Shown: positions 16,402-27,726, counted from the first letter of the stretch. The stretch is 64,000 nucleotides of DNA from Spirochaetaceae bacterium (GCA_007695285.1 REEC01000125.1:1-64000), one strand, 5' to 3'. Made by a program: numbers and translations. Notes: a model not told the origin generated them from the letters alone.

Positions 16402-18476
16402 GCGGCCTCAGCGGCCTCCTGCGATGCCTTAATCACGTCCTCGGCGATCTTGCCCGAGATCGGGCTGTAATGGTCAAAATCCATCTCGAAACCGCCGGTT
16501 CCCGACGTTATCGACTTGAGGTCGATCGAGTACCGCAGAAGCTCGGCTTGTGGAACCTGCGCTTTGATTTCGACAATCCCACCACCGACCGGTTCCTGTC
16601 CAAGCACACGACCTCGCCGTGCGCTTAGGTCCGAGAGAATATCTCCGACGTACTGCTCCTCGATGAATACGCTCAGGTGCACGATCGGTTCGAGTAATGT
16701 GGCCCCCGCGCGTCCCATCGCGTCGCGCAGAGCGCCTCGAGCGGCGAGTTTGAACGCCATTTCCGACGAGTCTACCGGGTGTTCCTTCCCGTCGAGCAGA
16801 GCGATCGAGACGTCGACCACCGGATAACCCGCGAGGATTCCCGATTCCATCGCTTCGTGGAATCCTTTCTCGATTCCGGGAATGAAGCCCCGCGAGACCG
16901 ATCCCCCTTTGATCGCGTTCGTGAACTCGTAGTGTTTACCGCGTTCGATCGGTTTGACGTCGATCACGACGCGCCCGTACTGCCCGTGTCCGCCGGTCTG
17001 TTTCTTATGCGTATACTCGGCGTTCGCTGGTTTCGTTATCGTTTCCCGGTATGCAACTTTTGGGATTTTCGTCTCGATCTCGATTTTTTGCGCCTCGCGA
17101 ACCTTGTCGAGGATCATGTTCAGGTGAACCTCTCCCATGGACGATATGACCGTCTCTTTGGTCTCAGGGTTGAAACGGATCATGAACGTCGGGTCTTCTT
17201 CCATCGCACGGTGCAGCAACTGCGCGAGTTTGTCTTCGTCTTTTTTGTTCACCGCTTCGATCGCGACCGAGTGCACGGGTTGCGGTAACTGCAGTGGTCT
17301 GAATCGTCTGGGCGCGTCCGACGTCGAGAACGAGTCATTCGTGTGCGCCAAGGTCATTTTTGAGAGAATTCCGATGTCACCGGCGACGAGTTCCGGCTGT
17401 TCGTCGAGTTTCTTTCCGGTTGCCGAGTAGATCTTGCCGATTTTGTCTTTTTTCTGCTCGCGAACGTTGTAGAAGTCAGTTTCTCCGTTGAGGATACCCG
17501 TCACAACCTTCACGTACGTGAGCTTGCCGGAAAACTGATCGATCGTCGTCTTGAAAGCAAAACCCGAGAACGGAGCGTCGGCGTTGATCGCGACTTTTTC
17601 TTCCTCGCCGGCGTCGTTGACGGTAATCTCATTCGTGCCGTTGGGTGACGGGGCCGCGAGCGCGACGAACTCGAGGAAAGACGCGACGCCCGAGTTCTGC
17701 AGCGCGGAGCCGCACATAACTGGAACGATTTTGTTCTCGCGAAGTGCTTGAGCGAGACCTCGTTTCATCTCCGCGGGGGACAGGTTCTCGTCCTCGAGGA
17801 ACTTCTCCATGAGCTCGTCGTCACCTTCGGCAGCCGCTTCGATCAGCGCGGCGCGAGCTTCGTCGGCGGCCGTCTTGTACTCTTCCGGAATTTCCGTGGG
17901 AGTTTCGGAGGCGCCGGCGTCGGGAATCATGTACGCTTTCATCGTCACAAGATCGATGATCCCTTTGAAGTCGGCGCTATCGCCCATCGGTATCGTTACA
18001 GGAAACGCCGGGACCTTGAACTTCTCCCTGATATCCTCGAGCGCGGTCTGGAAATCGGCCCGTTCTTCCTCAAGCTTGTTCACGAAGATCATCCGCGGCA
18101 TTTCCCGGGTATTCAAACGGCGCCAGAGTTTCAAAGTCTCGATCTGGACACCAGATCGCGCCGCGACGAGCAGAACCGCAGACTCGGTTGCGCGGAACGC
18201 GGCGACGACTTCACCAATGAAGTCAGGAGAGCCCGGCGTGTCGAGAATGTTTATTTTTGCGTCACTCCACGAAACGTGGGAGAGACTCGTCCGGATCGAG
18301 ATCTTGTGCGCGATCTCCTCTTCTGTGAAGTCGCTTACCGTTTTTCCGGACTCGACGAGTTCGGCCTTCTTGATGACGCCTGCGCAAAAGAGAATCTGCT
18401 CAACGAAAGAGGTTTTGCCGGTTCCGCCGTGACCGGCAATTGCGATGTTGCGAATTTGTGCAGTCTGAGTGCTCAT
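16392..18476 (-). CDS. EF-G-like GTPase (FusA paralogue) with altered G motifs
   Basis: A 694-aa protein with the full EF-G domain order I-V. G1 is GHGGTGKT (15-22). The G3 motif reads DTPGSPDF (79-86), so the catalytic His of DTPGHVDF is Ser. The G4 motif is NKLE (133-136) in place of NKxD, and the RGITI switch region is replaced by HKISI. These are features of the EF-G-like family (relatives of Thermus EF-G-2), which bind the ribosome and turn over GTP poorly or differently. It has AGGAG 8 nt before the start and its own strong promoter at 18553-18581. It is not simply a duplicate of the neighbouring EF-G. The specific role is unknown. Confidence 0.9.
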   Translation of the reverse strand: MSTQTAQIRNIAIAGHGGTGKTSFVEQILFCAGVIKKAELVESGKTVSDFTEEEIAHKISIRTSLSHVSWSDAKINILDTPGSPDFIGEVVAAFRATESAVLLVAARSGVQIETLKLWRRLNTREMPRMIFVNKLEEERADFQTALEDIREKFKVPAFPVTIPMGDSADFKGIIDLVTMKAYMIPDAGASETPTEIPEEYKTAADEARAALIEAAAEGDDELMEKFLEDENLSPAEMKRGLAQALRENKIVPVMCGSALQNSGVASFLEFVALAAPSPNGTNEITVNDAGEEEKVAINADAPFSGFAFKTTIDQFSGKLTYVKVVTGILNGETDFYNVREQKKDKIGKIYSATGKKLDEQPELVAGDIGILSKMTLAHTNDSFSTSDAPRRFRPLQLPQPVHSVAIEAVNKKDEDKLAQLLHRAMEEDPTFMIRFNPETKETVISSMGEVHLNMILDKVREAQKIEIETKIPKVAYRETITKPANAEYTHKKQTGGHGQYGRVVIDVKPIERGKHYEFTNAIKGGSVSRGFIPGIEKGFHEAMESGILAGYPVVDVSIALLDGKEHPVDSSEMAFKLAARGALRDAMGRAGATLLEPIVHLSVFIEEQYVGDILSDLSARRGRVLGQEPVGGGIVEIKAQVPQAELLRYSIDLKSITSGTGGFEMDFDHYSPISGKIAEDVIKASQEAAEAAHA

Positions 18477-18552
18477 TCTCTGTCTCCTCGTTTTACAGTC
18501 TCAACCGATGCTGCGGATGAAGCTGCTGTGGTGTATTTGGGTTCGATCCTCC

Positions 18553-18581
18553 ACTATACGGTCGCCGATTTGCTGTGTCAA
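18553..18581 (-). promoter_or_regulatory. sigma70 promoter of the EF-G-like gene
   Basis: The minus strand reads TTGACA, 17 nt, TATAGT, about 75 nt upstream of the start at 18476. This is one of the best promoter matches in the window. It shows that the paralogue is transcribed independently of the upstream EF-G gene. Confidence 0.75.
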
Positions 18582-18602
18582 GAAATTAATGTGAATTTGG
18601 CT

Positions 18603-20636
18603 CTATGTCTTCGGCGTGCAGCGGGCAAAGTGCGAAAACTCCATCGCGTATGTGCCACGGCCTTGCGTTTGGCTGCGAAGCGACGTCGAGTACCCGAACA
18701 TTTTCTCCATCGGTGCTTCTCCTCTGATGTGTTCGACACCCGGCCGCGATTCGATACCGTGGATCAATCCTCCGCGCATCGTAATCGCCGAGATAACGTC
18801 ACCGAGAAACTCCTTTGGACACATGACGTCAAGCCGCATGATCGGTTCGAGCAGAATTGGATCGGCAGCGCGGCACGCGTTGTCGAACCCCAGAGACCCC
18901 GCGGCCTCGAACGCGAATTCGGTCGCGGTAAGCTCGTTGTACCGTGCGTCGACGAGTATCACGCCGATATCGGTCGTCGGGTATCCGTACACGATTCCGG
19001 AACCGAATGCGCCTTCGACACCGCGTCGTACGGCTTCGATGAACTGCTCGGGAAGCAGCGAAGGTTTTACCTTCGACGCGAACTCATTTCCCGTCCCGCG
19101 TGGACGCGGTGCGACCTCGAGCGTAATCTCGGCGGCGTTCTCTTTATTCGCGATGACGCGCTGGAACTTCTCGGTGTGCGTCGCCGTGGCGCCGACCGAT
19201 TCTCGGTACGTTACCTGCGGTCGGCCGACGCGCGCCGAGACCTTGAAGTCGTCGATGATCCGCGTTACGAGCACGTCGAGATGTAACTCCCCCATGCCGG
19301 AGATGATCAGCTGTCCGGTGTCGGTGTCCTCTTTCGTGATGAAAGTCGGGTCTTCTCGCGAGAGAATCGAGAGCACGTCTTTGAGCTTCTGTCGCTCCGA
19401 GAGCGTCTGTGGTTCGATCGCGACCGAAATGACGGGTTCCGGGAAGTGCATCCTCTCGAGAAGAATCGGCACGCCCTCGCTTCCGATCGTGTCGCCGGTC
19501 TGCGCGAGTTTGAAACCGACGACGACCGCGATGTCACCCGCGGTGATTTTGTCGATCTGCTCGGGGCGATTCGCGTGCATCCGGAGCAGACGGTTGATAC
19601 GTTCGCGCTTTTTTTTATTGATATTGAAGATCGCGACCCCGGCCTTGATCGTCCCCGAGTAACAGCGGATGAAACAAAGCGATCCGGCCTCGCGGTCGGT
19701 TTGGATTTTGAACACGAGCGCAAGCGGCTGACCGTCGGGGTCGTGCGGGACCTCGACGTCGGCGTCTTTCTTCTGATGATGCGCGATAATCGGGGGAAGA
19801 TCACCCGGCGCGGGCAGATATCGGATTATCGCGTCGATGAGCGGCTGCACACCGATGTTCTTGAGACTCGCACCGCAGAAGACCGGCTGGTGGACACGAT
19901 CGATCGTGCCCCGGCGGATCGTCTCGTCGATCAGCTGAAGCGGCAGTTCTTCGCCTGAGAGGTACTTGTCGGTCAGTTCGTCGGACAGCGCGGTGAGCTG
20001 ATCGAGCATCGTTTCGCGCCACTGTTCGGCGATCGGCCGGAGCTCGTCGCGGATCGGACGGGCATCGTACTCGGCGCCTTTTTTTTCGCTTCTCCAGTGG
20101 AACTCTTCCATCGTGCGAAGGTCGATGATCCCCTCGAACTCGCTCTCGCGTCCGATCGGGATCTGGACGACAAGCGGCGCGGCCACGAGTTTTTCCTTCA
20201 TCTCATCGAGCACCGCAAAAAAATCCGCGCCGACGCGGTCCATCTTGTTCACGTAACAAATCCGCGGGACGCGGTAGCTGTTCGCTTGTCGCCACACGGT
20301 TTCCGACTGCGGTTCGACACCTCCGACCGCGCAGAAAATCCCGACGGCTCCGTCGAGCACGCGGAGCGAACGCTCAACCTCGGCCGTGAAGTCGACGTGT
20401 CCCGGCGTGTCGATGATGTTTATCTGATGATCCTTCCAGAAGCACGTCGTCGCGGCCGACGTGATCGTGATGCCGCGGTTCTGCTCCTGCGTCATCCAGT
20501 CCATCGTCGCCTCACCGTCGTCGACCTCTCCAATCCGGTGGCTCTTCCCGGTGTAAAAGAGAATTCTCTCGGTCGTGGTAGTTTTACCGGCATCGATGTG
20601 TGCCATTATCCCGATGTTGCGCATCCGTCCCGTCAT
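18603..20636 (-). CDS. fusA: Elongation factor G
   Basis: A 677-aa canonical translational GTPase: G1 AHIDAGKT, switch [12 protein letters not shown]3 DTPGHVDF, G4 NKMD and all five domains. It promotes tRNA-mRNA translocation and/or ribosome recycling. Spirochaetes commonly divide these jobs between two EF-G proteins, and which type this one is cannot be settled by eye. The start at ATG 20636 (MTGRMRN) has GGAG 6-7 nt upstream; the frame extends to 20687, but the extension crosses the predicted -10 box. It stands alone rather than in a str operon with rpsL/rpsG/tuf. Confidence 0.93.
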   Translation of the reverse strand: MTGRMRNIGIMAHIDAGKTTTTERILFYTGKSHRIGEVDDGEATMDWMTQEQNRGITITSAATTCFWKDHQINIIDTPGHVDFTAEVERSLRVLDGAVGIFCAVGGVEPQSETVWRQANSYRVPRICYVNKMDRVGADFFAVLDEMKEKLVAAPLVVQIPIGRESEFEGIIDLRTMEEFHWRSEKKGAEYDARPIRDELRPIAEQWRETMLDQLTALSDELTDKYLSGEELPLQLIDETIRRGTIDRVHQPVFCGASLKNIGVQPLIDAIIRYLPAPGDLPPIIAHHQKKDADVEVPHDPDGQPLALVFKIQTDREAGSLCFIRCYSGTIKAGVAIFNINKKKRERINRLLRMHANRPEQIDKITAGDIAVVVGFKLAQTGDTIGSEGVPILLERMHFPEPVISVAIEPQTLSERQKLKDVLSILSREDPTFITKEDTDTGQLIISGMGELHLDVLVTRIIDDFKVSARVGRPQVTYRESVGATATHTEKFQRVIANKENAAEITLEVAPRPRGTGNEFASKVKPSLLPEQFIEAVRRGVEGAFGSGIVYGYPTTDIGVILVDARYNELTATEFAFEAAGSLGFDNACRAADPILLEPIMRLDVMCPKEFLGDVISAITMRGGLIHGIESRPGVEHIRGEAPMEKMFGYSTSLRSQTQGRGTYAMEFSHFARCTPKT

Positions 20637-20675
20637 GTTTGCTCCGTGTCCTTTATCTCGAATAACGTGGCGCGA

Positions 20676-20704
20676 ATAGTACCACAAAAAGTCCGGCGTT
20701 TGAA
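20676..20704 (-). promoter_or_regulatory. Promoter of fusA
   Basis: The minus strand reads TTCAAA, 17 nt, TACTAT with an upstream TGG (extended -10 form). It lies about 40 nt before the fusA start codon. Confidence 0.55.
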
Positions 20705-20720
20705 CACGCGAGCGTCGATA

Positions 20721-20749
20721 TTGACATCGAGTACCGTGCGTGATAGCGT
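20721..20749 (+). promoter_or_regulatory. Promoter of tRNA-Val
   Basis: A perfect TTGACA is followed after 17 nt by TAGCGT, a weak -10; GATAGC with 15-nt spacing is an alternative. It ends about 10 nt before the tRNA. Confidence 0.45.
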
Positions 20750-20758
20750 GACGCGCAC

Positions 20759-20830
<72 letters not shown>

Positions 20831-20873
20831 AATCATCTTTCGTCGTCCACTTGCCGGTCATAAGGATCACGTC

Positions 20874-22061
20874 TTGAGCATTGTCGCGACCGCGTCCGGC
20901 GGTCTTGAAGAAGCTTTAAAAGCGGAACTCGCAGAACTCGGAATGTCCGGAATCACGATTCGCGGACGTACGGTCCGATTCGAAGGCGGAACGCGCGAGC
21001 TGTACCGCGCGAACGCGATGAGCCGCGTCGCGTCGCGGTTTCTCGTTCCGATAGCACGATTCAAGGCGACGAGCCGCGACGAGTTGTACGAAGCGGCTCG
21101 CGAGATTCCCTGGCATACTTTTATCGACCCCGACATGACGTTCAGCGTCGACTCGTGGGCACGGTCCGACGTGTGGCGCGACACGAGATTTCTCGCGCTC
21201 AAAGTCAAAGACGCGCTCGTCGACCGCGTGCGCGAAGTACGCGGCCGACGGCCGTCGGTCAACTCGACGTCGCCGGACTTGCACATCGAGGTTCACGCCG
21301 AAGACACAATGGTTACGATCTCGCGCGACTCGACCGGCGCGGGTCTGCACGTCCGCGGGTACCGGAACGAGACGGGCGAGGCACCGTTGCGCGAGAACAT
21401 CGCGGCGGGGCTTGTGCGGCTCTCGGAGTACTCGCGCGACTCGGTCCTGATCGATCCGATGTGCGGCTCCGGTACGATCGCGATCGAGGCCGCTTTGATC
21501 GCGCGTTCGGTTCCGCCCGGCATCCTGCGTAGATCATGGGCGTTCATGCGGTGGAAGGACTTTGATCCGGTCGTGTGGAGCTCGGTCCGGCGCGAGATGG
21601 AAGACGTGATGGCCGAATCTCGGTCGCTGCCGGTCGCACCGATCATCGCCGCCGACCGTGACTCGGCCGTTCTTTCGGTCGCGAAACGAAATGCATCACG
21701 AGCCGGAGTCGGTGAGTTGATCGAGTTCCGCAAAGAGGACCTCTCGTGGTCGGTCGCCGGAGCGCGTGAGAGGCATCGAGATCACCTCGGAAAAAATCCG
21801 GTCATCGTGATGAACCCGCCGTACGGCGAGAGGATGACCGAGAACGAGATAACGTCGACGTATACCGCGATCGGCGACACGTTGAAACGACACGGCGCGG
21901 GGTTCACCGCGTGGATTCTGACCGGCTCCAAGGAAGGCGTGAAGTCGATCGGGCTGCGCGCCTCGCGGAGGCACCCGATCATGAACGGCGGGATCGATTG
22001 CCGATTCCTCAAGTACGAGCTGTACGAGGGGACCGGCGCCGATTCGACGGAGGACCAATGA
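20874..22061 (+). CDS. THUMP-domain rRNA guanine-N2 methyltransferase (RlmL/RlmK family)
   Basis: A 395-aa class I methyltransferase. An N-terminal ferredoxin-like/THUMP RNA-binding region (about 1-160) precedes a Rossmann domain with SAM motif DPMCGSGTIAIEA (about 195-207) and catalytic motif NPPYGERM (about 314-321), typical of N2-guanine methylation. It resembles the N-terminal half of E. coli RlmL (m2G2445 of 23S rRNA) and Firmicute YpsC. The start is a TTG with AAGGA 7 nt upstream. It overlaps the aminopeptidase gene by 4 nt. The exact rRNA position is inferred. Confidence 0.88.
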   Translation: MSIVATASGGLEEALKAELAELGMSGITIRGRTVRFEGGTRELYRANAMSRVASRFLVPIARFKATSRDELYEAAREIPWHTFIDPDMTFSVDSWARSDVWRDTRFLALKVKDALVDRVREVRGRRPSVNSTSPDLHIEVHAEDTMVTISRDSTGAGLHVRGYRNETGEAPLRENIAAGLVRLSEYSRDSVLIDPMCGSGTIAIEAALIARSVPPGILRRSWAFMRWKDFDPVVWSSVRREMEDVMAESRSLPVAPIIAADRDSAVLSVAKRNASRAGVGELIEFRKEDLSWSVAGARERHRDHLGKNPVIVMNPPYGERMTENEITSTYTAIGDTLKRHGAGFTAWILTGSKEGVKSIGLRASRRHPIMNGGIDCRFLKYELYEGTGADSTEDQ

Positions 22062-23389
22062 AAAACGATTCTTCCCCGAGCCCGATTACGGGATTTCTCG
22101 ACGCGTCGGTCACGCCGTACCACACCGCCGCGGCGATCGTCGACCGGCTGAAAGACGCGGGTTTCACGGAACTCGACGAGCGCGAGCGCTGGGACGTCAC
22201 CCCCGGCGCCGGGTACTTTGTGCGGCGGAACGGCTCGGCGGTGCTCGCGTTCGTGCCGGGGGCCAAGTCGCCGGCCGAAGTGGGCTTCCGGATCGTCGGA
22301 GCGCACACCGACAGCCCGGCGCTGAAGCTCAAAACCTCGGCCGAGTCCGACGCGCACGGGTACCGCGTGGTTCCGGTCGAGGTGTACGGTTCGCCGATCG
22401 TCTCGACGTGGCTCGACCGGGATCTCGTCGTCGCGGGACGACTCGTGACCGAACGCGACGGGGCGCTGCAGTCGGTACTCGCGCGCCTGCCGGGCACGCC
22501 CGCCCGCGTGCCGAATCTCGCGATTCACCTGAACCGGAACGTGAACGACGGCTTCAAGTACAACAACCAGGATCACCTTCGAGCGATCATCGGTGCTGCC
22601 GCGAGCGGCGAAAACACCGAGAGCGGAAAAGCCGATAACTCGAGCCGGCTCGTAGAAGCACTCGCTTCCGGGATTGGGGTCCCGGTCGATTCCGTTCGCG
22701 GCGCCGATGTATTCCTCACCGACGGGCAACCCGCGGCACGAACGGGGCTCGCTTCGGAGTTTCTCGTCTCCGGGCGAATCGATAACGCCGCGGGCTGTTT
22801 CACGACGCTTGAAGCGTTCCTTCGTTCACCACGCGGCGATTCGACGGCCGTCGCGTTTTTTGCCGACACCGAGGAGGTCGGAAGCAAGACGGCTACCGGC
22901 GCGGACTCGCCTTTCCTTCGCGATACCCTCGACCGGATCGTCGCGCTCGCGGGCGCCGGTGGGCCGGAAGAAGCGTTTCGCGCCCGCGCGCGCTCGATCG
23001 TCGTTTCGAACGACGCGACAAACGCGGTGCACCCGAACTTCGCCGAGAAACACGACTCGTCGTACCGCCCGGTCGCGAATCGTGGTCCGGTCGTGAAACT
23101 CAGCGCGCAGCACCGCTACGCGACGACCGGCGCGACGCACGGCTTTTTTGCCGACGCGTGCCGCGCCGCGGGTGTACCGGTGCAGGTGATCGTTCCGCGT
23201 TCGGACATCCCGAGCGGCAGTACGATCGGGCCGATGACCGCCGCGTGGACCGGTATCCCGACCGTCGACGTCGGAATTCCGATCATCGCGATGCACTCGA
23301 TCCGCGAGACTGCGGGGTACGACGACATCGATTTCATGATCCGCGCTCTCGTCGGCTTTTACTCGTCGGACGTTCGAATCGACCCGTAG
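22058..23389 (+). CDS. apeB: M18 family aminopeptidase (aspartyl aminopeptidase type)
   Basis: A 443-aa cytosolic dinuclear-zinc aminopeptidase, of the family that trims acidic or neutral N-terminal residues from peptides. Metal-site motifs are present in order: GAHTDSP (about 82-88), GRIDNAAG, DTEEVGS, VSNDATNAVHPNF and the closing VGIPIIAMHSIRE. Length fits M18. ATG 22058 has GGAGG 5 nt upstream and overlaps the preceding stop by 4 nt; the longer frame starting at 21911 is a read-in through the methyltransferase gene. Confidence 0.94.
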   Translation: MKNDSSPSPITGFLDASVTPYHTAAAIVDRLKDAGFTELDERERWDVTPGAGYFVRRNGSAVLAFVPGAKSPAEVGFRIVGAHTDSPALKLKTSAESDAHGYRVVPVEVYGSPIVSTWLDRDLVVAGRLVTERDGALQSVLARLPGTPARVPNLAIHLNRNVNDGFKYNNQDHLRAIIGAAASGENTESGKADNSSRLVEALASGIGVPVDSVRGADVFLTDGQPAARTGLASEFLVSGRIDNAAGCFTTLEAFLRSPRGDSTAVAFFADTEEVGSKTATGADSPFLRDTLDRIVALAGAGGPEEAFRARARSIVVSNDATNAVHPNFAEKHDSSYRPVANRGPVVKLSAQHRYATTGATHGFFADACRAAGVPVQVIVPRSDIPSGSTIGPMTAAWTGIPTVDVGIPIIAMHSIRETAGYDDIDFMIRALVGFYSSDVRIDP

Positions 23390-23423
23390 AAACACTTTCC
23401 CACCGACACGACTGAAAAAAAAC

Positions 23424-24326
23424 CTACGCCGGAAACACGCCGGTCGAGAGATACCGGTCGCCGCGATCGCAGATGATCGTAACGATGACCGCGTTTCGTG
23501 TATTTGCGGCCGCGAGCTCGCGCGCGAGGCCGACCGCGACGTGAACATTGCCCCCTGACGAGATACCCGCAAAAATGCCCTCGACTGCTGCGAGCTCGCG
23601 CGTCGTGTTCTCGGCGTCGGCCTGCGACACGACGCGACGTTCGTCGATTCGCGTCTCGTCGTAGATCGCGGGCCGGTACTCGATCGGCCAGTCGCGTATC
23701 CCCGGTATGCCTCCCGCGGCGTCAGGCGCGACGCCGATAATCCGGACCGCGGGATTCTTTTCCTTGAGATACCGCGAACAGCCCATCAAGGTCCCGGTCG
23801 TGCCGGTCGACGCGACGAAGTGCGTGATCGTCCCGTCGGTGTCGTCCCAGATCTCGGGACCGGTCGATTCGTAGTGCGAGAGCGGATTGTCGGGATTCCC
23901 GAACTGGTCGAGAATCACGCCCTTGCCGTCGGCCTCGAGCTTGCGCGCGGTGTCGATCGCGGCTTCCATGCTGCCGTCGCGCGGCGTAAGGATCAACTCG
24001 GCGCCGTACGCTTTCATCGCCGCGCGGCGTTCGATGCTCATGTGTTCCGGCATCACGATGATCATTCGGTACCCGAGCACCGCGGCGGCCATCGCGAGAG
24101 CGATCCCGGTGTTTCCGCTCGTCGCTTCGATCAATGTATCGCCGGGTTTGATCCGGCCCGAACGCTGTGCGGAGCGGATCATCCAGCACGCGGGCCGGTC
24201 TTTCACGGAACCCGCCGGGTTGTTCCCTTCGAGTTTGCACAGCACCGTGACACCGTCCGGCGCGAGCCGGCGGAGTTCGACCAGAGGAGTACTTCCGATG
24301 CACTGTTCTATCGTCTTGACATTCAT
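23424..24326 (-). CDS. cysM: Cysteine synthase B (O-acetylserine sulfhydrylase)
   Basis: A 300-aa fold-type II PLP enzyme making cysteine from O-acetylserine and sulfide or thiosulfate. The PLP lysine is K42 in NPAGSVKDRPA, the PLP phosphate loop is near STGTTGT, and substrate loop SGNTGIALA follows. ISSGGN lies near the C-terminus. Gaps and the N-terminal block resemble CysM rather than CysK. The start has no Shine-Dalgarno and sits 6 nt after a -10 box, so the mRNA is probably leaderless. It is divergent from osmC-metZ. Confidence 0.93.
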   Translation of the reverse strand: MNVKTIEQCIGSTPLVELRRLAPDGVTVLCKLEGNNPAGSVKDRPACWMIRSAQRSGRIKPGDTLIEATSGNTGIALAMAAAVLGYRMIIVMPEHMSIERRAAMKAYGAELILTPRDGSMEAAIDTARKLEADGKGVILDQFGNPDNPLSHYESTGPEIWDDTDGTITHFVASTGTTGTLMGCSRYLKEKNPAVRIIGVAPDAAGGIPGIRDWPIEYRPAIYDETRIDERRVVSQADAENTTRELAAVEGIFAGISSGGNVHVAVGLARELAAANTRNAVIVTIICDRGDRYLSTGVFPA

Positions 24327-24332
24327 GCGATG

Positions 24333-24361
24333 ATTGTAATTTGATCAATTGAAATACTCAA
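24333..24361 (-). promoter_or_regulatory. Promoter of cysM, leaderless type
   Basis: The minus strand reads TTGAGT, 17 nt, TACAAT; then 6 nt and the ATG of cysM. Transcription should start at or within a base or two of the start codon. The 8-bp palindrome TTGATCAA (24341-24348) lies in the spacer. Confidence 0.65.
24341..24348. promoter_or_regulatory. Palindrome in the cysM/osmC divergent region
   Basis: TTGATCAA, a perfect 8-bp palindrome extended imperfectly by AAT/ATT on the flanks. It lies in the spacer of the cysM promoter and close to a TTGACA (24316-24321) that could serve osmC. It is a candidate operator for a sulfur- or redox-responsive regulator; the regulator is not in the window. 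Confidence 0.35.
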
Positions 24362-24376
24362 GATTGGGAGCGTGCG

Positions 24377-24814
24377 ATGCGGGTTACTTTGGAAAGAGTA
24401 AACGACGCGGTGCATTTCCGCGCGACGAACGAGCAGGGCGTTTTGTTTGATATCGATGGGTCGCCGGAGATCGGTGGAACCGACGCCGGATTCCGGCCGA
24501 TGCAGCTTGTGCTCGCGGCGGTCGCGTCGTGCTCGGCGATGGACGTCGTCACGATCCTGAAGAAACAGCGCCAGCGTGTCGACGACGTCCGGATCGAAGC
24601 GACCGGTGCCCGCGCGGAAGGCGTCTACCCGGCGCCGTTCCTCGAGATTCAACTCGATTACCATGTGGTCGGTGACGTCGATCCGGAAAAGGCGCGGAAG
24701 GCCGTCGAGCTCGGCGTCGATAAGTACTGTTCGGTCGCCGAGATGCTCCGGCCCGGTGTAAAGGTGAAACACACGTGCACGGTACTGCCGCGGAACGACG
24801 GAGCGGCGACATGA
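24377..24814 (+). CDS. OsmC family peroxiredoxin-like protein
   Basis: A 145-aa OsmC/YhfA-type protein. The two conserved cysteines are in ASCSAMDV (about Cys55) and KYCSV (about Cys118), within the expected GGTDAGFRPMQLVLAAVASC context. OsmC/Ohr proteins reduce organic hydroperoxides; the YhfA-like branch is less well defined. It starts with GGGAG 6 nt upstream of the ATG. It overlaps metZ by 4 nt, linking it to sulfur-amino-acid synthesis. Confidence 0.88.
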   Translation: MRVTLERVNDAVHFRATNEQGVLFDIDGSPEIGGTDAGFRPMQLVLAAVASCSAMDVVTILKKQRQRVDDVRIEATGARAEGVYPAPFLEIQLDYHVVGDVDPEKARKAVELGVDKYCSVAEMLRPGVKVKHTCTVLPRNDGAAT

Positions 24815-26001
24815 ACGAAAGCTCCGGCCACGAGCGGCGCGGTTTTGAGACCGACGCGATCCGGATTCAGGCCGAGCGGAGCGTGCACCGTGAACACAGC
24901 GTTCCGGTGTACCTGACGTCGAGTTTTCTGTTCGACGACGCCGAGCACGGGAGAGCGCTTTTCGCCGAGGAAGCCGACGGCGCGATTTACTCGCGGTACA
25001 GCAATCCGAACGTCGACGAATTTGTCCGGAAGCTCTGCGTCATGGAGAACTGCGACGACGGTGTCGCGACCGCGACCGGCATGGCGGCGATGTTCGCGAC
25101 GTTTGCGTCGTTCCTGAACGCCGGTGACCACGTCGTCGCCTCGCGCGCGGTGTTTGGATCGAGCCGGCAGATCCTGACGCGGATCCTGCCGAGGTGGGGG
25201 ATCGAGCACACGTACGTGGATCCGACCGATCCCCGTGAATGGAAGCGCGCGGTGAAGCCGAACACAAAGATGTTTTTCGCCGAGACGCCGTCGAACCCGG
25301 GACTCGAGCTCGTGGACCTCGAGCAGGTCGGTGTACTCGCCGCCGAGAACAAGGCCCTGTTCGCGGTCGACAACTGCTTTGCGACGCCGTACATCCAGAC
25401 GCCACGCGCATTCGGAGCCGACATCGTCGCACACTCGGCGACAAAACTCATCGACGGCCAGGGGCGCGTGCTCGGAGGCGCGGTTCTCGGGACCGAAAAA
25501 GCTATGGTCGAGGCCCGGTTTTTCGCGCGACAGACCGGCCCGGCGCTCTCTCCGTTCAACGCGTGGTTGTTGTCGAAGAGCCTCGAGACTCTGGGTGTGC
25601 GGCTCGACCGGCACTGCGCGAACGCGGCCGCGGTCGCCGAGTTCCTCGAGTCTCACCCGAAGGTCACGTGGGTTCGGTATCCGTTTCTCGCCTCTCATCC
25701 GCAATACGAGCTTGCGCGGAAACAGATGCGGCTCGGCGGCGCGCTCGTGACGTTTGAACTGTCCGGCGGAATAGACGGCGGCAAACGTTTCCTCGACGCG
25801 CTTCGGTTGTTTTCGCTCACGGCGAATCTTGGCGACACGCGCAGCATCGCGACGCATCCGGCTTCGACGACTCACTCGAAACTCACCGAACAAGAGCGCC
25901 TGGCTGTGAACATCACGCCCGGTACGGTCCGCCTGTCGGTCGGGATCGAAACGCTCGAGGACATCCTTACGGACCTCGACCGCGCACTCTCGTCGGTATA
26001 G
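24811..26001 (+). CDS. metZ: O-succinylhomoserine sulfhydrylase / trans-sulfuration enzyme
   Basis: A 396-aa Cys/Met-metabolism PLP enzyme. PLP lysine is in HSATKLIDGQGR (about residue 212), and DGQGR is characteristic of MetZ-type sulfhydrylases. Other family blocks are YSRYSNPNV, ATATGMAAM, FAETPSNPGLELVDL and the closing TPGTVRLSVGIE. It should form homocysteine from activated homoserine and sulfide. Cystathionine gamma-synthase or O-acetylhomoserine sulfhydrylase are alternatives. GGAG is 7 nt upstream of the ATG, within the osmC end. Confidence 0.88.
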   Translation: MNESSGHERRGFETDAIRIQAERSVHREHSVPVYLTSSFLFDDAEHGRALFAEEADGAIYSRYSNPNVDEFVRKLCVMENCDDGVATATGMAAMFATFASFLNAGDHVVASRAVFGSSRQILTRILPRWGIEHTYVDPTDPREWKRAVKPNTKMFFAETPSNPGLELVDLEQVGVLAAENKALFAVDNCFATPYIQTPRAFGADIVAHSATKLIDGQGRVLGGAVLGTEKAMVEARFFARQTGPALSPFNAWLLSKSLETLGVRLDRHCANAAAVAEFLESHPKVTWVRYPFLASHPQYELARKQMRLGGALVTFELSGGIDGGKRFLDALRLFSLTANLGDTRSIATHPASTTHSKLTEQERLAVNITPGTVRLSVGIETLEDILTDLDRALSSV

Positions 26002-26018
26002 GTCTGCGCGCGCGGCTC

Positions 26019-26047
26019 TTGCGACGGAGCGCCGAGTGCTTTATCAT
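26019..26047 (+). promoter_or_regulatory. Predicted promoter of gpmI
   Basis: TTGCGA, 17 nt, TATCAT, about 35 nt before the gpmI start. It gives gpmI transcription independent of metZ. Confidence 0.45.
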
Positions 26048-26082
26048 CGTGTTATTCCTAATTGAAACGACCTGGAGGCAGT

Positions 26083-27722
<1,640 letters not shown>

Positions 27723-27726
<4 letters not shown>

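Noticed and set aside
17748-19286. A 512-codon plus-strand open frame across the two EF-G genes
   Set aside because: It is antisense to the EF-G-like gene, the intergenic promoter region and fusA. Its translation is rich in Arg, Asp and Cys with no domain, as expected from mirrored GC-rich codons.
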